This document shows positions 15,094 to 21,652 of a stretch of DNA of 23,646 nucleotides, in pieces. The stretch's first letter is position 1. Every line of letters starts with the position of its first letter. A program made the position numbers and the translations under genes. This stretch comes from a virus, in the IMG/VR virus record IMGVR_UViG_3300021247_000263, positions 1 to 23,646 of that record; one strand, written 5' to 3'. The notes under the pieces were generated by a model. It was not told the origin of the DNA and ran no database searches. It worked only from the letters and a program-made list of their open reading frames with translations.

Positions 15094-15111
15094 AAAACAC
15101 AAAACAAAACA
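15094..15111 (+). repeat. 18-base A/C-rich leader repeat, copy 2
   Basis: AAAACACAAAACAAAACA, identical to 5716-5733. It starts two bases after the hairpin and ends 11 bases before the RecT ATG at 15123. The leader contains no Shine-Dalgarno. Confidence 0.6.
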
Positions 15112-15122
15112 GAACCGATAAC

Positions 15123-15782
15123 ATGAATACGACAGACGTTAAAACTGAAACACAAGTCGCGGTCGCAGACACCGCTCCAAAAGCGCAGATCACTTTCGGA
15201 AATCAAGGCGTGCAACTAGCCAGCATCGACGAGGCATTTCGATTCGCCAAGGCAGTCGTCGCATCAGGCTTTGCTCCGCGCGGCATGGAGAAGCCCGAGA
15301 GCGTGATGATCGCAATCCAGCTCGGTATGGAACTAGGGCTGACGCCAATGGCCGCGCTACAAAATACCGCAGTCATCAACGGTCGGCCAGCGATCTACGG
15401 CGACGCCGCTCTCGCTCTGGTTCGCGCCAGCGGCCAGCTTGTGAGCTACGCCGAACAAGAGGTCGGCGAAGCCGGCAAAGACTCGCACGGCTACAAAATC
15501 ACGGTGCAACGCAAAGGTTACGACGCAGCCTCGGAGACATTCACGACTGCCGACGCCAAGGCCGCAAAACTTTGGGGCAAGAATGGCCCTTGGTCAGATT
15601 ATCCAAAGCGGATGCTCAAGTTCCGCGCTCGCGGCTTTATCCTGCGCGATCAGTTCGGAGATGTTCTCAAAGGTCTCCGCACCGTCGAGGAAGCCCGCGA
15701 CATTGCTCCAGAGATCAACGTCACGCCACTCGCCGAGAAAGTCGCCGGTGGATTGAGCGAAGCGATTGGAGGTGCCGCGTGA
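15123..15782 (+). CDS. recT: RecT-family single-strand annealing protein
   Basis: 219 residues. The conserved core is intact: IAIQLGMELGLTPMAALQNT then VINGRPAIYGDAALALVRAS (about 63-103), then WSDYPKRMLKFRARGFILRD (158-176) and FGDVLKGL. These are the signature blocks of the RecT family, which coats single-stranded ends and anneals complementary strands in phage recombination. A disordered Thr/Val/Ala N-terminus (1-25) and Ala/Gly tail flank it; it is at the short end for the family. The PD-(D/E)XK exonuclease at 16407 is its likely partner. Leader: hairpin plus A/C-rich repeat; ATG follows GATAAC with no Shine-Dalgarno. Confidence 0.9.
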   Translation: MNTTDVKTETQVAVADTAPKAQITFGNQGVQLASIDEAFRFAKAVVASGFAPRGMEKPESVMIAIQLGMELGLTPMAALQNTAVINGRPAIYGDAALALVRASGQLVSYAEQEVGEAGKDSHGYKITVQRKGYDAASETFTTADAKAAKLWGKNGPWSDYPKRMLKFRARGFILRDQFGDVLKGLRTVEEARDIAPEINVTPLAEKVAGGLSEAIGGAA

Positions 15783-15997
15783 ATGTAATGGGTCAAGCCA
15801 TCCGTCGCTCCGACGTCTATGATCGGAGCCGACTCTACAAACCAGAACGACGCGTGCTCGAGCGAATGAAGTCGTGGCATCTAAACGAAAAAGGCGAGCG
15901 CGTAGATTCTCAAGGCCGATACGTCGGTCACGGCGACATCGACCGTGGCATGAAGTATTTTTTCAGCAAACGCATCAACAAACAAAAAAAAGAATAA
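15779..15997 (+). CDS. Small basic protein between RecT and the exonuclease
   Basis: 72 residues from GTG 15779 (GTGA overlap, GGAGGT at 15768-15773 five bases upstream); ATG 15788 is in frame but too far from that site. It is Arg/Lys/Asp-rich with many charged turns (YDRSRLYKPERRVLERMKSW, GRYVGHGDIDRGMKYFFSKR) and no recognised fold. Conserved-looking position in the recombination operon; function unknown. Confidence 0.6.
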   Translation: MNVMGQAIRRSDVYDRSRLYKPERRVLERMKSWHLNEKGERVDSQGRYVGHGDIDRGMKYFFSKRINKQKKE

Positions 15998-15998
15998 C

Positions 15999-16295
15999 AT
16001 GAACGACAACGATCTAAAACAAGTGGCAGTCATCAACGCAGCGACGGAACAATTCCGCAGTCTGCTCGATTTGCATTTCAAGCAAATCGCTAAGGCGGCG
16101 CAGGAATCATTTATCGAGGACGAGAATCAGACCGAGCCGAAAGCTAAGGCGACGTTCTCGGTCGAGTGGGATTCGCTCGCAGCCGCTCCGAAGATCAACG
16201 TCAAGGTCAGTTGGTCGGTTCGCTACAAGGACGAGACCGAAACCGAGATCGACCCGCTGCAATTCAAAATCAAACTGGAGGGCGACGACCTGTGA
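15999..16295 (+). CDS. Small acidic protein of unknown function
   Basis: 98 residues, ATG one base after the preceding TAA (TAAC-ATG). The first half is helical (AATEQFRSLLDLHFKQIAKAA), the second a pair of strands (KATFSVEWDSLAAAPKINVK, VSWSVRYKDETETEIDPLQF). Net acidic. No family recognised. Confidence 0.6.
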   Translation: MNDNDLKQVAVINAATEQFRSLLDLHFKQIAKAAQESFIEDENQTEPKAKATFSVEWDSLAAAPKINVKVSWSVRYKDETETEIDPLQFKIKLEGDDL

Positions 16296-16414
16296 ACCTA
16301 CTCCGCAGATTGATCGGCTGGTTTTGCGAATGGGCGTTGCTCATTCTATTTACGACTTTGCTCATCGTGATCTGGCCGTTCATCTGCGACGCGGAGGACA
16401 AAAAAGATGAATGA
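16292..16414 (+). CDS. 40-residue single-pass membrane protein
   Basis: GTG 16292 (GTGA overlap) with GGAGGG at 16277-16282 nine bases upstream. After an Arg-containing start (NLLRRLIG) there is one strong membrane segment, WALLILFTTLLIVIWPFI, and an acidic/Lys tail (DAEDKKDE). Size and topology would suit a small holin or membrane anchor, but it sits in the recombination module. Function unknown. Confidence 0.58.
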   Translation: MNLLRRLIGWFCEWALLILFTTLLIVIWPFICDAEDKKDE

Positions 16415-17234
16415 ATCAATTCAAGATTATCACGCGAACAGCGCGATCTCGCACTCGAAATTGGAATGTTACCGCCGACGGCCCGCGCTCTACTACAAAA
16501 AGTATATCGCAAAGACTCTCGCGCAACCGGACGAGTCCACGGCATTTCGACTCGGCAGCGCGGTGCATTGCGCCGTGCTCGAGGAAAAAGAGTTTGCGAC
16601 GCGCTACGTTCAAAAGCCAGACCTCGACCGACGCACGAAAGAAGGCAAGGCAGCTTACGCAGAGTTTGCAGCGCAGCATGAAGGCAAGACGTTACTCGAT
16701 GCCGACGAACTGGCGCAGGTCGTGGCGATGCGAGAGGCCGTAGCGGCGCATCCTATCGCGGGTCAACTGTTATCAAACGGAGAAGCCGAGGTGACGTGGC
16801 GCAAGGCTCAGAAAAATGCTCTAGGCGCGCTGCAATGCCGCACGGACTGGTTCAATTCAACTGGCTGCGAGATCAGCAACGGCGAGCCTTACGTTCTCGA
16901 CGTAAAAACAGTCGAGAGTCTGGACAGCGATGCGTTCCGCAATTTCGAGCGCGCTGCGTTTTCCTACGGCTATCATCGCCAAGCAGGATTTTACCTTCCG
17001 CTCATCAACGAAATCTTCGAGCGGCCAGTCTCGCGGATGTATTACGTCGCGGTCGAGAAGTGCGAACCCTTCGGCGTTGTAGTCTACAAACTCAGCGACG
17101 ACGCAATCGCACGCGGTCAGGATGAGACGATCTCCGACCTGATTCGTTTAAAGAAAAGCATCGAGGACAACCACTGGATCAATTTTGAACCAGTCATACA
17201 CGAACTCAGTTTGCCGAGTTGGTATAAACAATGA
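16407..17234 (+). CDS. PD-(D/E)XK exonuclease, RecE-like
   Basis: 275 residues, overlapping the previous gene by 8 bases with GGAGG at 16393-16397. The opening HANSAISHSKLECYRRRPAL is the usual first helix, FRLGSAVHCAVLE carries His54, AEVTW has Glu128, CRTDWF has Asp147 and YVLDVKTVESLD gives the catalytic Asp165-x-Lys167; YGYHRQAGFYL is the closing helix. This is the layout of phage exodeoxyribonuclease VIII-like nucleases, which resect DNA ends so RecT can bind the exposed strand. All metal-binding residues are in place. Shorter than E. coli RecE but normal for phage versions. Confidence 0.88.
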   Translation: MNESIQDYHANSAISHSKLECYRRRPALYYKKYIAKTLAQPDESTAFRLGSAVHCAVLEEKEFATRYVQKPDLDRRTKEGKAAYAEFAAQHEGKTLLDADELAQVVAMREAVAAHPIAGQLLSNGEAEVTWRKAQKNALGALQCRTDWFNSTGCEISNGEPYVLDVKTVESLDSDAFRNFERAAFSYGYHRQAGFYLPLINEIFERPVSRMYYVAVEKCEPFGVVVYKLSDDAIARGQDETISDLIRLKKSIEDNHWINFEPVIHELSLPSWYKQ

Positions 17235-17422
17235 TCACGCTCGCAGTAATTACATTATGCTCTGTCGCCGTTGTGCTCGCTTATTATGCTGGGCGCGCCG
17301 ATGGTATCACGCGAGGTCGTAACGAACAATGGGTCGATGACTACTTCGCAAACTTAGAAAAGCTGCGCGAACTCCGAGACGAGTTGGGCAGATTCAAAAC
17401 CAAAAAACATAATAAAAAATGA
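17231..17422 (+). CDS. Small membrane-anchored protein
   Basis: 63 residues, ATGA overlap. One N-terminal membrane segment (ITLAVITLCSVAVVLAYYAG), then a charged helix (WVDDYFANLEKLRELRDEL) and Lys-rich end. The layout resembles a Rz-type spanin or membrane tether but no diagnostic feature supports either. Unknown function. Confidence 0.55.
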   Translation: MITLAVITLCSVAVVLAYYAGRADGITRGRNEQWVDDYFANLEKLRELRDELGRFKTKKHNKK

Positions 17423-17631
17423 GACGCACTCGCTATGAACAAGACAAACTCAATGCAGAAATCGACCGACGCCTGCTGGAATTTCAGTCTCCAAAGGAGA
17501 TCGCAATGAACATTGAAACCTGTCAGCAAACCGTGTTTCGGCGCGCGATCTCGCTCGGATTGCTAACGCAACGCATCACGCAAGAAGAACGCGATCACTT
17601 GCTCGTGCGACGCAAGGAGGCCAGCAAATGA
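17419..17631 (+). CDS. Small HTH-like protein
   Basis: 70 residues, ATGA overlap. KLNAEIDRRLLEFQSPKEIA and then TCQQTVFRRAISLGLL read as helices of a possible HTH, with a basic C-terminus (LLVRRKEASK). No family recognised; likely a small DNA-binding accessory in the replication module. Confidence 0.52.
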   Translation: MRRTRYEQDKLNAEIDRRLLEFQSPKEIAMNIETCQQTVFRRAISLGLLTQRITQEERDHLLVRRKEASK

Positions 17632-18083
17632 CCTTCTTCATCCACGGTGACCCGAAAGGCCAGCCAAGACCGAGAGCCTTCGCCCGCAAGATGGGAGCGA
17701 AATACGTCGCGCGCGTTTATGACTCGGACGTTGCCGATGACTGGAAGCGTGCAGTCGATGCCGCTATCTTAAAATCGTGCAGAGAAAAGCAGTTCACTAC
17801 AGACGACAAGACTCCATTCGAGGTCGTGATGACGTTCTGGATGCGCCGACCAAAGTCGCATTTCAACGCGCAGGGTTTTGTGAAAATCGGTTCTCCGATG
17901 CGTCACACGCAAAAGCCTGATGTCGATAATATGGTGAAGCTCGTGCTCGACCGCATCACGCGATCAGAACTGATCTGGCGCGACGATTCGCAGGTTGCCT
18001 ATCTGACCATTGCGAAATACTGGGCGGACAACGACGAAGCAATCGGATGTAATTTGACTTTACAGACGCTTACGACGCAGTAA
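17628..18083 (+). CDS. rusA: RusA-type Holliday junction resolvase
   Basis: 151 residues, ATGA overlap with the preceding gene. FFIHGDPKGQPRPRAFAR is the typical RusA opening strand-loop. The catalytic motif KPDVDNMVKLVLDRI (Asp98, Asp100) and the later IWRDDSQVAYL (Asp119) reproduce the acidic triad; the 98-to-119 spacing of 21 equals that of Asp70-Asp91 in E. coli RusA. It resolves four-way junctions made during recombination or replication before packaging. It sits last in the recT-exonuclease-rusA group and is followed by the structured 18.1 kb element. Confidence 0.93.
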   Translation: MTFFIHGDPKGQPRPRAFARKMGAKYVARVYDSDVADDWKRAVDAAILKSCREKQFTTDDKTPFEVVMTFWMRRPKSHFNAQGFVKIGSPMRHTQKPDVDNMVKLVLDRITRSELIWRDDSQVAYLTIAKYWADNDEAIGCNLTLQTLTTQ

Positions 18084-18133
18084 CCAAAGCGAAGGCCGTG
18101 AAACGCCTAACAATGCAATCAATCAAACAATTT

Positions 18134-18205
18134 AGTCCGTCAGTCTGCGCGAGGCGAGTGCGGGTTGCATCGCCAAGTTTCACCGCGTGGACTGGCGGAC
18201 TTTTC
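18134..18205 (+). terminator. Structured intergenic element, probable terminator or leader RNA
   Basis: A 12-bp outer stem (AGTCCGTCAGTC 18134-18145 with GACTGGCGGACT 18190-18201, one wobble) encloses a second hairpin GGCGA/TCGCC (18153-18157 with 18170-18174) with TGC/GCA inside, and CGCG/CGCG pairs can join the two. TTTT follows the outer stem (18201-18204), then CTTTG. This fits a terminator with a large folded loop after RusA or a leader RNA for the following gene. A 34-codon ORF (18113-18217) covers the element and overlaps the next ATG as ATGA, so it might be translated. Confidence 0.6.
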
Positions 18206-18213
18206 TTTGATTT

Positions 18214-19077
18214 ATGAAACTACCTTTTTTGCAATTTTACCCGTCCGACTACTTAGTCGATACGCGCATTTTGACCCTATCAGCGCGCGGTGCTTGGGTG
18301 GACATTCTCTGCGTTCTGCACGGCTCATCGACTCGCGGAACGGCAACTTTTCCGGTTCGTGGATGGTCGCGCATCATGGGCGTTTCCGAGGCCGAATTTG
18401 AAACAGCAGTTGAAGAAATCGACGCAATGAAGGTCGGAAACGTGATACGATGCGGTAACGGTGATGTAACAATAACCTGCCGACGTATGCTCAACGAAGC
18501 TATCACGCGAGAACAGACTAGGTTACGCGTTCAAAATCACCGTAACAAAGAGCGTAACAATGCAGGTAACGCTCCGAGTAACGCAACTGTAACGCCCAAT
18601 AAGTCAGAAGTCATAAGTCAGAAGCTAGAAGAAGAAGCAGAGAGCGAGGCTGACGCCCCGCCGCCCAATCTTCCTTTCGATGACTTGCCCGATCAACCCG
18701 AGAAGCCTAAAAAACAACCCAAGCAGACCGACGCCGAATGGCTAGCCGACCTTGCGACCTCGCCTGCATATCGCGGCATCGACATTCGCCGCGAGCACGC
18801 TAAAGCCTTGATCTGGGCTGCGGCTAACAAGAAAACAATGACCCGACGCCGTTTCGTGAATTGGATTAACAAGTGCGAGCCGACGATGGGACAGCAAACG
18901 CCCAACGCTTCGATCTCGACCTCATTGCCAGAACCGAACGGCTGGCGCAACTGGATAAACGAAAACGCGCCTGATTCGGTATATGCTCGAGGCGGAACGC
19001 GCGAGGGCGAGCAATGGTCTGCGCTCGATCGCACCACGCAGGACTGGCTGAAGAAGCAGACCGCGAGCATGCGCTAG
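18214..19077 (+). CDS. DUF1376-type phage replication protein
   Basis: 287 residues. The N-terminal FLQFYPSDYLVDTRILTLSARGAWVDILC is split here by position but carries the DUF1376 signature FYPSDYL then LS..GAW.D.L (residues 7-35). GWSRIMGVSEAEFETAVEEI follows as a winged-helix-like part. The centre (about 115-175) is a charged Pro/Glu/Lys linker with PFDDLPDQPEKPKKQPKQ; the end (about 175-285) is helical with WLADLATSPAYRGIDIRREH and INKCEPTMG. DUF1376 proteins are usually linked to phage replication initiation or helicase loading. The position after RusA and before regulatory genes fits. Translation is not preceded by a Shine-Dalgarno. Confidence 0.75.
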   Translation: MKLPFLQFYPSDYLVDTRILTLSARGAWVDILCVLHGSSTRGTATFPVRGWSRIMGVSEAEFETAVEEIDAMKVGNVIRCGNGDVTITCRRMLNEAITREQTRLRVQNHRNKERNNAGNAPSNATVTPNKSEVISQKLEEEAESEADAPPPNLPFDDLPDQPEKPKKQPKQTDAEWLADLATSPAYRGIDIRREHAKALIWAAANKKTMTRRRFVNWINKCEPTMGQQTPNASISTSLPEPNGWRNWINENAPDSVYARGGTREGEQWSALDRTTQDWLKKQTASMR

Positions 19078-19133
19078 GGATAAGCGTTTAAAAAAGATTG
19101 ACACAAGCGCGCAAACGTCAAAGCCGATTACTC

Positions 19134-19271
19134 GTGAGCAAGATTCTACCAACAAAACCGAAACTTATTTCGAGCCATGCGTGGGCAAAACACCACCGCC
19201 TCACCGCGCAAGGCTCGAAGAAAAAACTAAAACGCAAATGCCCGCCACCGGAAATCACGATCTGGAATTAA
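19134..19271 (+). CDS. Possible 45-residue basic protein
   Basis: GTG 19134 opens a frame to TAA 19269-19271. The sequence starts SKILPTKPKLISSHAWAK and continues with a Lys/Arg run and PPPEITIWN; codon use looks like neighbouring genes. It overlaps the next gene by 34 bases if that starts at ATG 19238. No Shine-Dalgarno and no family known. If real it explains most of the otherwise empty 19078-19237 gap. Confidence 0.38.
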   Translation: MSKILPTKPKLISSHAWAKHHRLTAQGSKKKLKRKCPPPEITIWN

Positions 19272-19510
19272 AAGAACTCGAGGCACTACGCTTCTCGGCT
19301 CGCGCAGCACGCGCGATCACCACGCTGGAAGTTCAGCGCAAGACCATTACGCGCGAATACGGTGAGCGCATCAAGAAGATCAAAGCCCTCATTCTTTTGC
19401 TTCAACAGCGCGAGAGCATGGGGCAACTCAGCATCGAGGGCATGGATGCCATCGAGATCACGCCGGAACTTCGGAAGCTGATTTACAACCCAGTCGGCGA
19501 CCTCTCGTGA
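19238..19510 (+). CDS. Coiled-coil protein of unknown function
   Basis: 90 residues from ATG 19238; an upstream in-frame GTG at 19181 would give 109, but the added residues (GKTPPPHRARLEEKTK) look like a shadow of the other frame. The core (LELKELEALRFSARAARAI and TREYGERIKKIKALILLLQQ) is a heptad-rich helix pair, followed by SIEGMDAIEITPELRKLIYN. Such short coiled coils often act as dimeric regulators or inhibitors. No family recognised. Coupled by GTGA to the next gene. Confidence 0.62.
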   Translation: MPATGNHDLELKELEALRFSARAARAITTLEVQRKTITREYGERIKKIKALILLLQQRESMGQLSIEGMDAIEITPELRKLIYNPVGDLS

Positions 19511-19929
19511 TCACCTACACGATCAATCGCCAGCCTGTTTACACCGCCGTTTACGACGGCGCAAGCGACTCGGCGAAGCTCACGGCCGAGATCATGGAGC
19601 GGTTGGTCGAGATCGAGGAGTGCGAGGTGAGGAGCGCAGCCGACCTATGCCGCCGACTGGCGACGCTCGCCGACCTATCGCCGACGATGTTCATGGTCGT
19701 GCTTAGGGTTGGCTCTGGCGATGTGAGCGCGGTCACGCAATCGTTCTCCGAGATGGCCGAGCGGACGGGGCGGACGCGGCAGGCTTTGCACTACGAGTTC
19801 GGCAAGGAGGTTGCGAAGGTCGCCATCGTATTCCCTAAGCTCGCCGCGCTCATGCTCGACTACCGGCAGACCATCGACCATCACGAGGACGCGAGGAGCG
19901 ACGCCGACGGATTGAAGGGCGAGGCATGA
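19507..19929 (+). CDS. Probable HTH regulator
   Basis: 140 residues from GTG 19507 (GTGA overlap). After a strand-rich start (YTINRQPVYTAVYDGASD) comes a helical stretch and then FSEMAERTGRTRQALHYEFG, a recognisable helix-turn-helix with a Gly-Arg-Thr-Arg-Gln recognition helix. AKVAIVFPKLAALMLDYRQT follows. A DNA-binding regulator, possibly of late transcription or packaging, is likely. Codons are rich in GAG, CTC and GCG compared with the AT-richer HNH gene downstream. Confidence 0.6.
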   Translation: MITYTINRQPVYTAVYDGASDSAKLTAEIMERLVEIEECEVRSAADLCRRLATLADLSPTMFMVVLRVGSGDVSAVTQSFSEMAERTGRTRQALHYEFGKEVAKVAIVFPKLAALMLDYRQTIDHHEDARSDADGLKGEA

Positions 19930-20168
19930 TGACAACGCGTATCAATAACTTGAAGGAGTGCGACACCCTAGGCAAGGGCGAGGACTTGGCCATTGCTACG
20001 GAACGCGAGCTGGCGACGCTCGCCGCGATGCTCCTAGGCCGCCGTCCTTTGCGATTTGGCGCGATTTGCGACGAAATGGGGGTGACGGTAGGGGGCGGGG
20101 GGTATAAGGAAGCTTTCGGGCTGGGACGGGAACGTGGGTTAAGCGACCTCGTGCAAGAAATCACGTAA
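19926..20168 (+). CDS. Small protein of unknown function
   Basis: 80 residues, ATGA overlap with the previous gene (two consecutive ATGs). Contains ERELATLAAMLLGRRPLRFG then a Gly-rich turn GVTVGGGGYKEAFGLGRERG. The Gly run comes from the G-tract cluster at 20078-20137. Ends ten bases before the next ATG, with an eight-T tract in between. No family recognised. Confidence 0.55.
   Translation: MMTTRINNLKECDTLGKGEDLAIATERELATLAAMLLGRRPLRFGAICDEMGVTVGGGGYKEAFGLGRERGLSDLVQEIT
20078..20137 (+). other. G-run cluster upstream of the packaging genes
   Basis: Runs of 5, 5 and 6 G's occur within 20078-20102, followed by three or four GGG runs up to about 20137. Such G density is found nowhere else in the window by eye. 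It could fold into a G-quadruplex, or mark a packaging/cos region given the HNH and terminase genes that follow. It lies inside a coding frame. Confidence 0.4.
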
Positions 20169-20176
20169 TTTTTTTT
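20150..20176 (+). terminator. Weak candidate terminator before the second HNH region
   Basis: CGTG (20150-20153) can pair with CACG (20162-20165), followed by TAA and eight T's (20169-20176). The stem is only four pairs, so the call is weak. The next ATG is at 20178, as at the other two terminators. Confidence 0.3.
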
Positions 20177-20177
20177 C

Positions 20178-20552
20178 ATGATTGTTCCGCAAGAAACACA
20201 AAATAAGATTGACTCAATTAACGCACACCAAAGCGTTTCGCTAAATGAAGCAGCTAGAGCTATGGGACGAAAAGGTGGGCGCGCGAAAACCGCTGCAAAA
20301 CTTTCGGCGTGCGCGAAGAACGCCAGACTCTCGCGTGGGTTGGTTGCACAGGTGGCAAAACATTTACACGGGACAAACCTGCGATCAGACGATCACAGAA
20401 TTATCGCAATCAAAAGAAATCTCTCGAATGGCACTAGTGGACTTGAGTTGCAAAGGATCGCTTTTCTTTCATCGGCAAATGGTGGGCCCAAGACTGAGAC
20501 GAATAATTTACGATCAAACGAAGGGATGGGCTCACGAAAGGAAGCTCCATAA
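20178..20552 (+). CDS. Small KGG-type protein, probably disrupted
   Basis: Frame from ATG 20178 gives 124 residues, but only the first 50 look coding: SVSLNEAARAMGRKGGRAKT then AAKLSACAKNARLSRG is the Lys-Gly-Gly pattern of small stress-type/phage proteins. After about 20340 the sequence loses character and the competing frame of the HNH gene (from 20245) takes over. Either this is a short overlapping gene or a remnant truncated when the HNH gene arrived. Which frame is used between 20245 and 20340 is not decidable by reading. Confidence 0.38.
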   Translation: MIVPQETQNKIDSINAHQSVSLNEAARAMGRKGGRAKTAAKLSACAKNARLSRGLVAQVAKHLHGTNLRSDDHRIIAIKRNLSNGTSGLELQRIAFLSSANGGPKTETNNLRSNEGMGSRKEAP

Positions 20553-21174
20553 GGTGATTCAAGGCGACGTGATTGATTGGCTTACCTCGCGACACGTTAA
20601 GGGCGGAAGCAATGCGATTCAGTTTAAGGAAACTGCGAGCAAAGCGTGGGACAACATAATCGTCATGATGGCTCGATACCACCAAGGAAAAGGAACCAAA
20701 ACAATCGCCAAGGAGTTTGGAACGTCAGGCGCACAAGTTTTGTATGCTCTCAAGGAGGCTGGAATCGACACGACCAAGCGAAGGAATTATTTTAAGCCAA
20801 GCGATTCGCTGACTCCCAGCGAAACAAGAAAAGCGAGATACCATAAAAATATGGAGACTCCGTCTGCTAGGATTAGAAAGCGGATCATGACTAGGATTTG
20901 GTGCGCCATGAAGGGCCAAAGCACAAACAGCATTGGCTCGTTTTCTATGGTCGGATGCTCGGTTGAGTTTCTTAGAAGTTACATCGAAAACAAATTTGAA
21001 CAAGGAATGTCGTGGAACAATTACGGCGAATGGCACGTTGATCATATCAGACCATGCGCCTCTTTTGATTTGAGCCAAAAAGATCAGATGTTGGAGTGCT
21101 TTAACTGGCGAAATCTTCAACCAATGTGGGCATCTCAAAACATAAGCAAAGGCTCAAAATATGCCCAAGCCTGA
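20245..21174 (+). CDS. HNH endonuclease with N-terminal HTH, next to the terminase
   Basis: Up to 309 residues from ATG 20245; the true start may be later. Residues about 130-175 (KAWDNIIVMMARYHQGKGTK, IAKEFGTSGAQVLYALKEAG) form a helix-turn-helix of the resolvase type. The nuclease domain is C-terminal: EWHVDHIRPCASFDLS with the DH pair, then CFNWRNLQPMWASQNISKGS with the Asn and final Lys. This HNH form is common in phage genomes, and HNH genes beside terminases are known to help cos cutting (HK97). The end overlaps the small terminase start by 14 bases. Codon use is AT-richer than neighbours. The first about 100 residues (ELWDEKVGARKPLQNFRRAR) are unexplained. Confidence 0.85.
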   Translation: MKQLELWDEKVGARKPLQNFRRARRTPDSRVGWLHRWQNIYTGQTCDQTITELSQSKEISRMALVDLSCKGSLFFHRQMVGPRLRRIIYDQTKGWAHERKLHKVIQGDVIDWLTSRHVKGGSNAIQFKETASKAWDNIIVMMARYHQGKGTKTIAKEFGTSGAQVLYALKEAGIDTTKRRNYFKPSDSLTPSETRKARYHKNMETPSARIRKRIMTRIWCAMKGQSTNSIGSFSMVGCSVEFLRSYIENKFEQGMSWNNYGEWHVDHIRPCASFDLSQKDQMLECFNWRNLQPMWASQNISKGSKYAQA

Positions 21175-21652
21175 ACCCGATCTTATTGCACTTTCTGAGA
21201 AACTGCAAATCGACATTCGCACGCTTCGGAACTGGCGCAAACGCGAAGGTTTTCCGCATGACGGCACGTTTGAACAGGTCAAGGCGTGGGCGGACTCTCA
21301 CGGACTCGGACGCGTAGGCGGCAGCGGCGGCGGACTGGCCGAACTCAAAGCCGAGTTGATGCGTGAGCAAATTCGTCTCGCGCGCGCGCGTAATGAGCGC
21401 GAGGCTGGAGAGGTCGTGGCACGTGAGATCGTGGACGATATGTTCGCCACACTCGCTCAGAAACTCGACTTGCTCCTGCGCCTCAAGCTGGAAGTCGAGC
21501 TAGGCCAGCGCGTCATCGGCAAGAACGCAGCCGAGGCGAACGTCGAGGGCGCGCTTATCCTCGATGAAATCCGCGAGGTAATTAACTCCAACATCGCGCT
21601 TTATCAGAACGACATGGTGGCGCGCTCGGCAAACTCGGAGGACGGTCAATGA
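21161..21652 (+). CDS. terS: Terminase small subunit
   Basis: 163 residues. N-terminal LSEKLQIDIRTLRNWRKREG is a DNA-binding HTH of the Nu1/terminase small subunit type; a Gly-rich linker (GRVGGSGGG) and a long helix (LAELKAELMREQIRLARARN, EREAGEVV) follow for oligomerisation and large subunit contact. It recognises the packaging site and controls the ATPase/nuclease subunit. Its role is supported by the GpA-type large subunit gene downstream, although three accessory genes separate them. Confidence 0.8.
   Translation: MPKPEPDLIALSEKLQIDIRTLRNWRKREGFPHDGTFEQVKAWADSHGLGRVGGSGGGLAELKAELMREQIRLARARNEREAGEVVAREIVDDMFATLAQKLDLLLRLKLEVELGQRVIGKNAAEANVEGALILDEIREVINSNIALYQNDMVARSANSEDGQ

Noticed and set aside
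16292-16414. The 40-residue membrane protein as the holin
   Set aside because: Topology would suit one, but it sits within the recombination genes about 1.9 kb from the endolysin; no further evidence.
19098-19103. Perfect TTGACA that could be a -35 box
   Set aside because: No acceptable -10 lies 16-18 bases downstream; the nearest AT-rich hexamer is about 23 bases away. A single hexamer match is not enough.
20178-21174. HNH gene as part of a group I intron or intein
   Set aside because: No split exon or intein splicing residues are seen at its borders; it overlaps the terminase gene by 14 bases as a free-standing gene.
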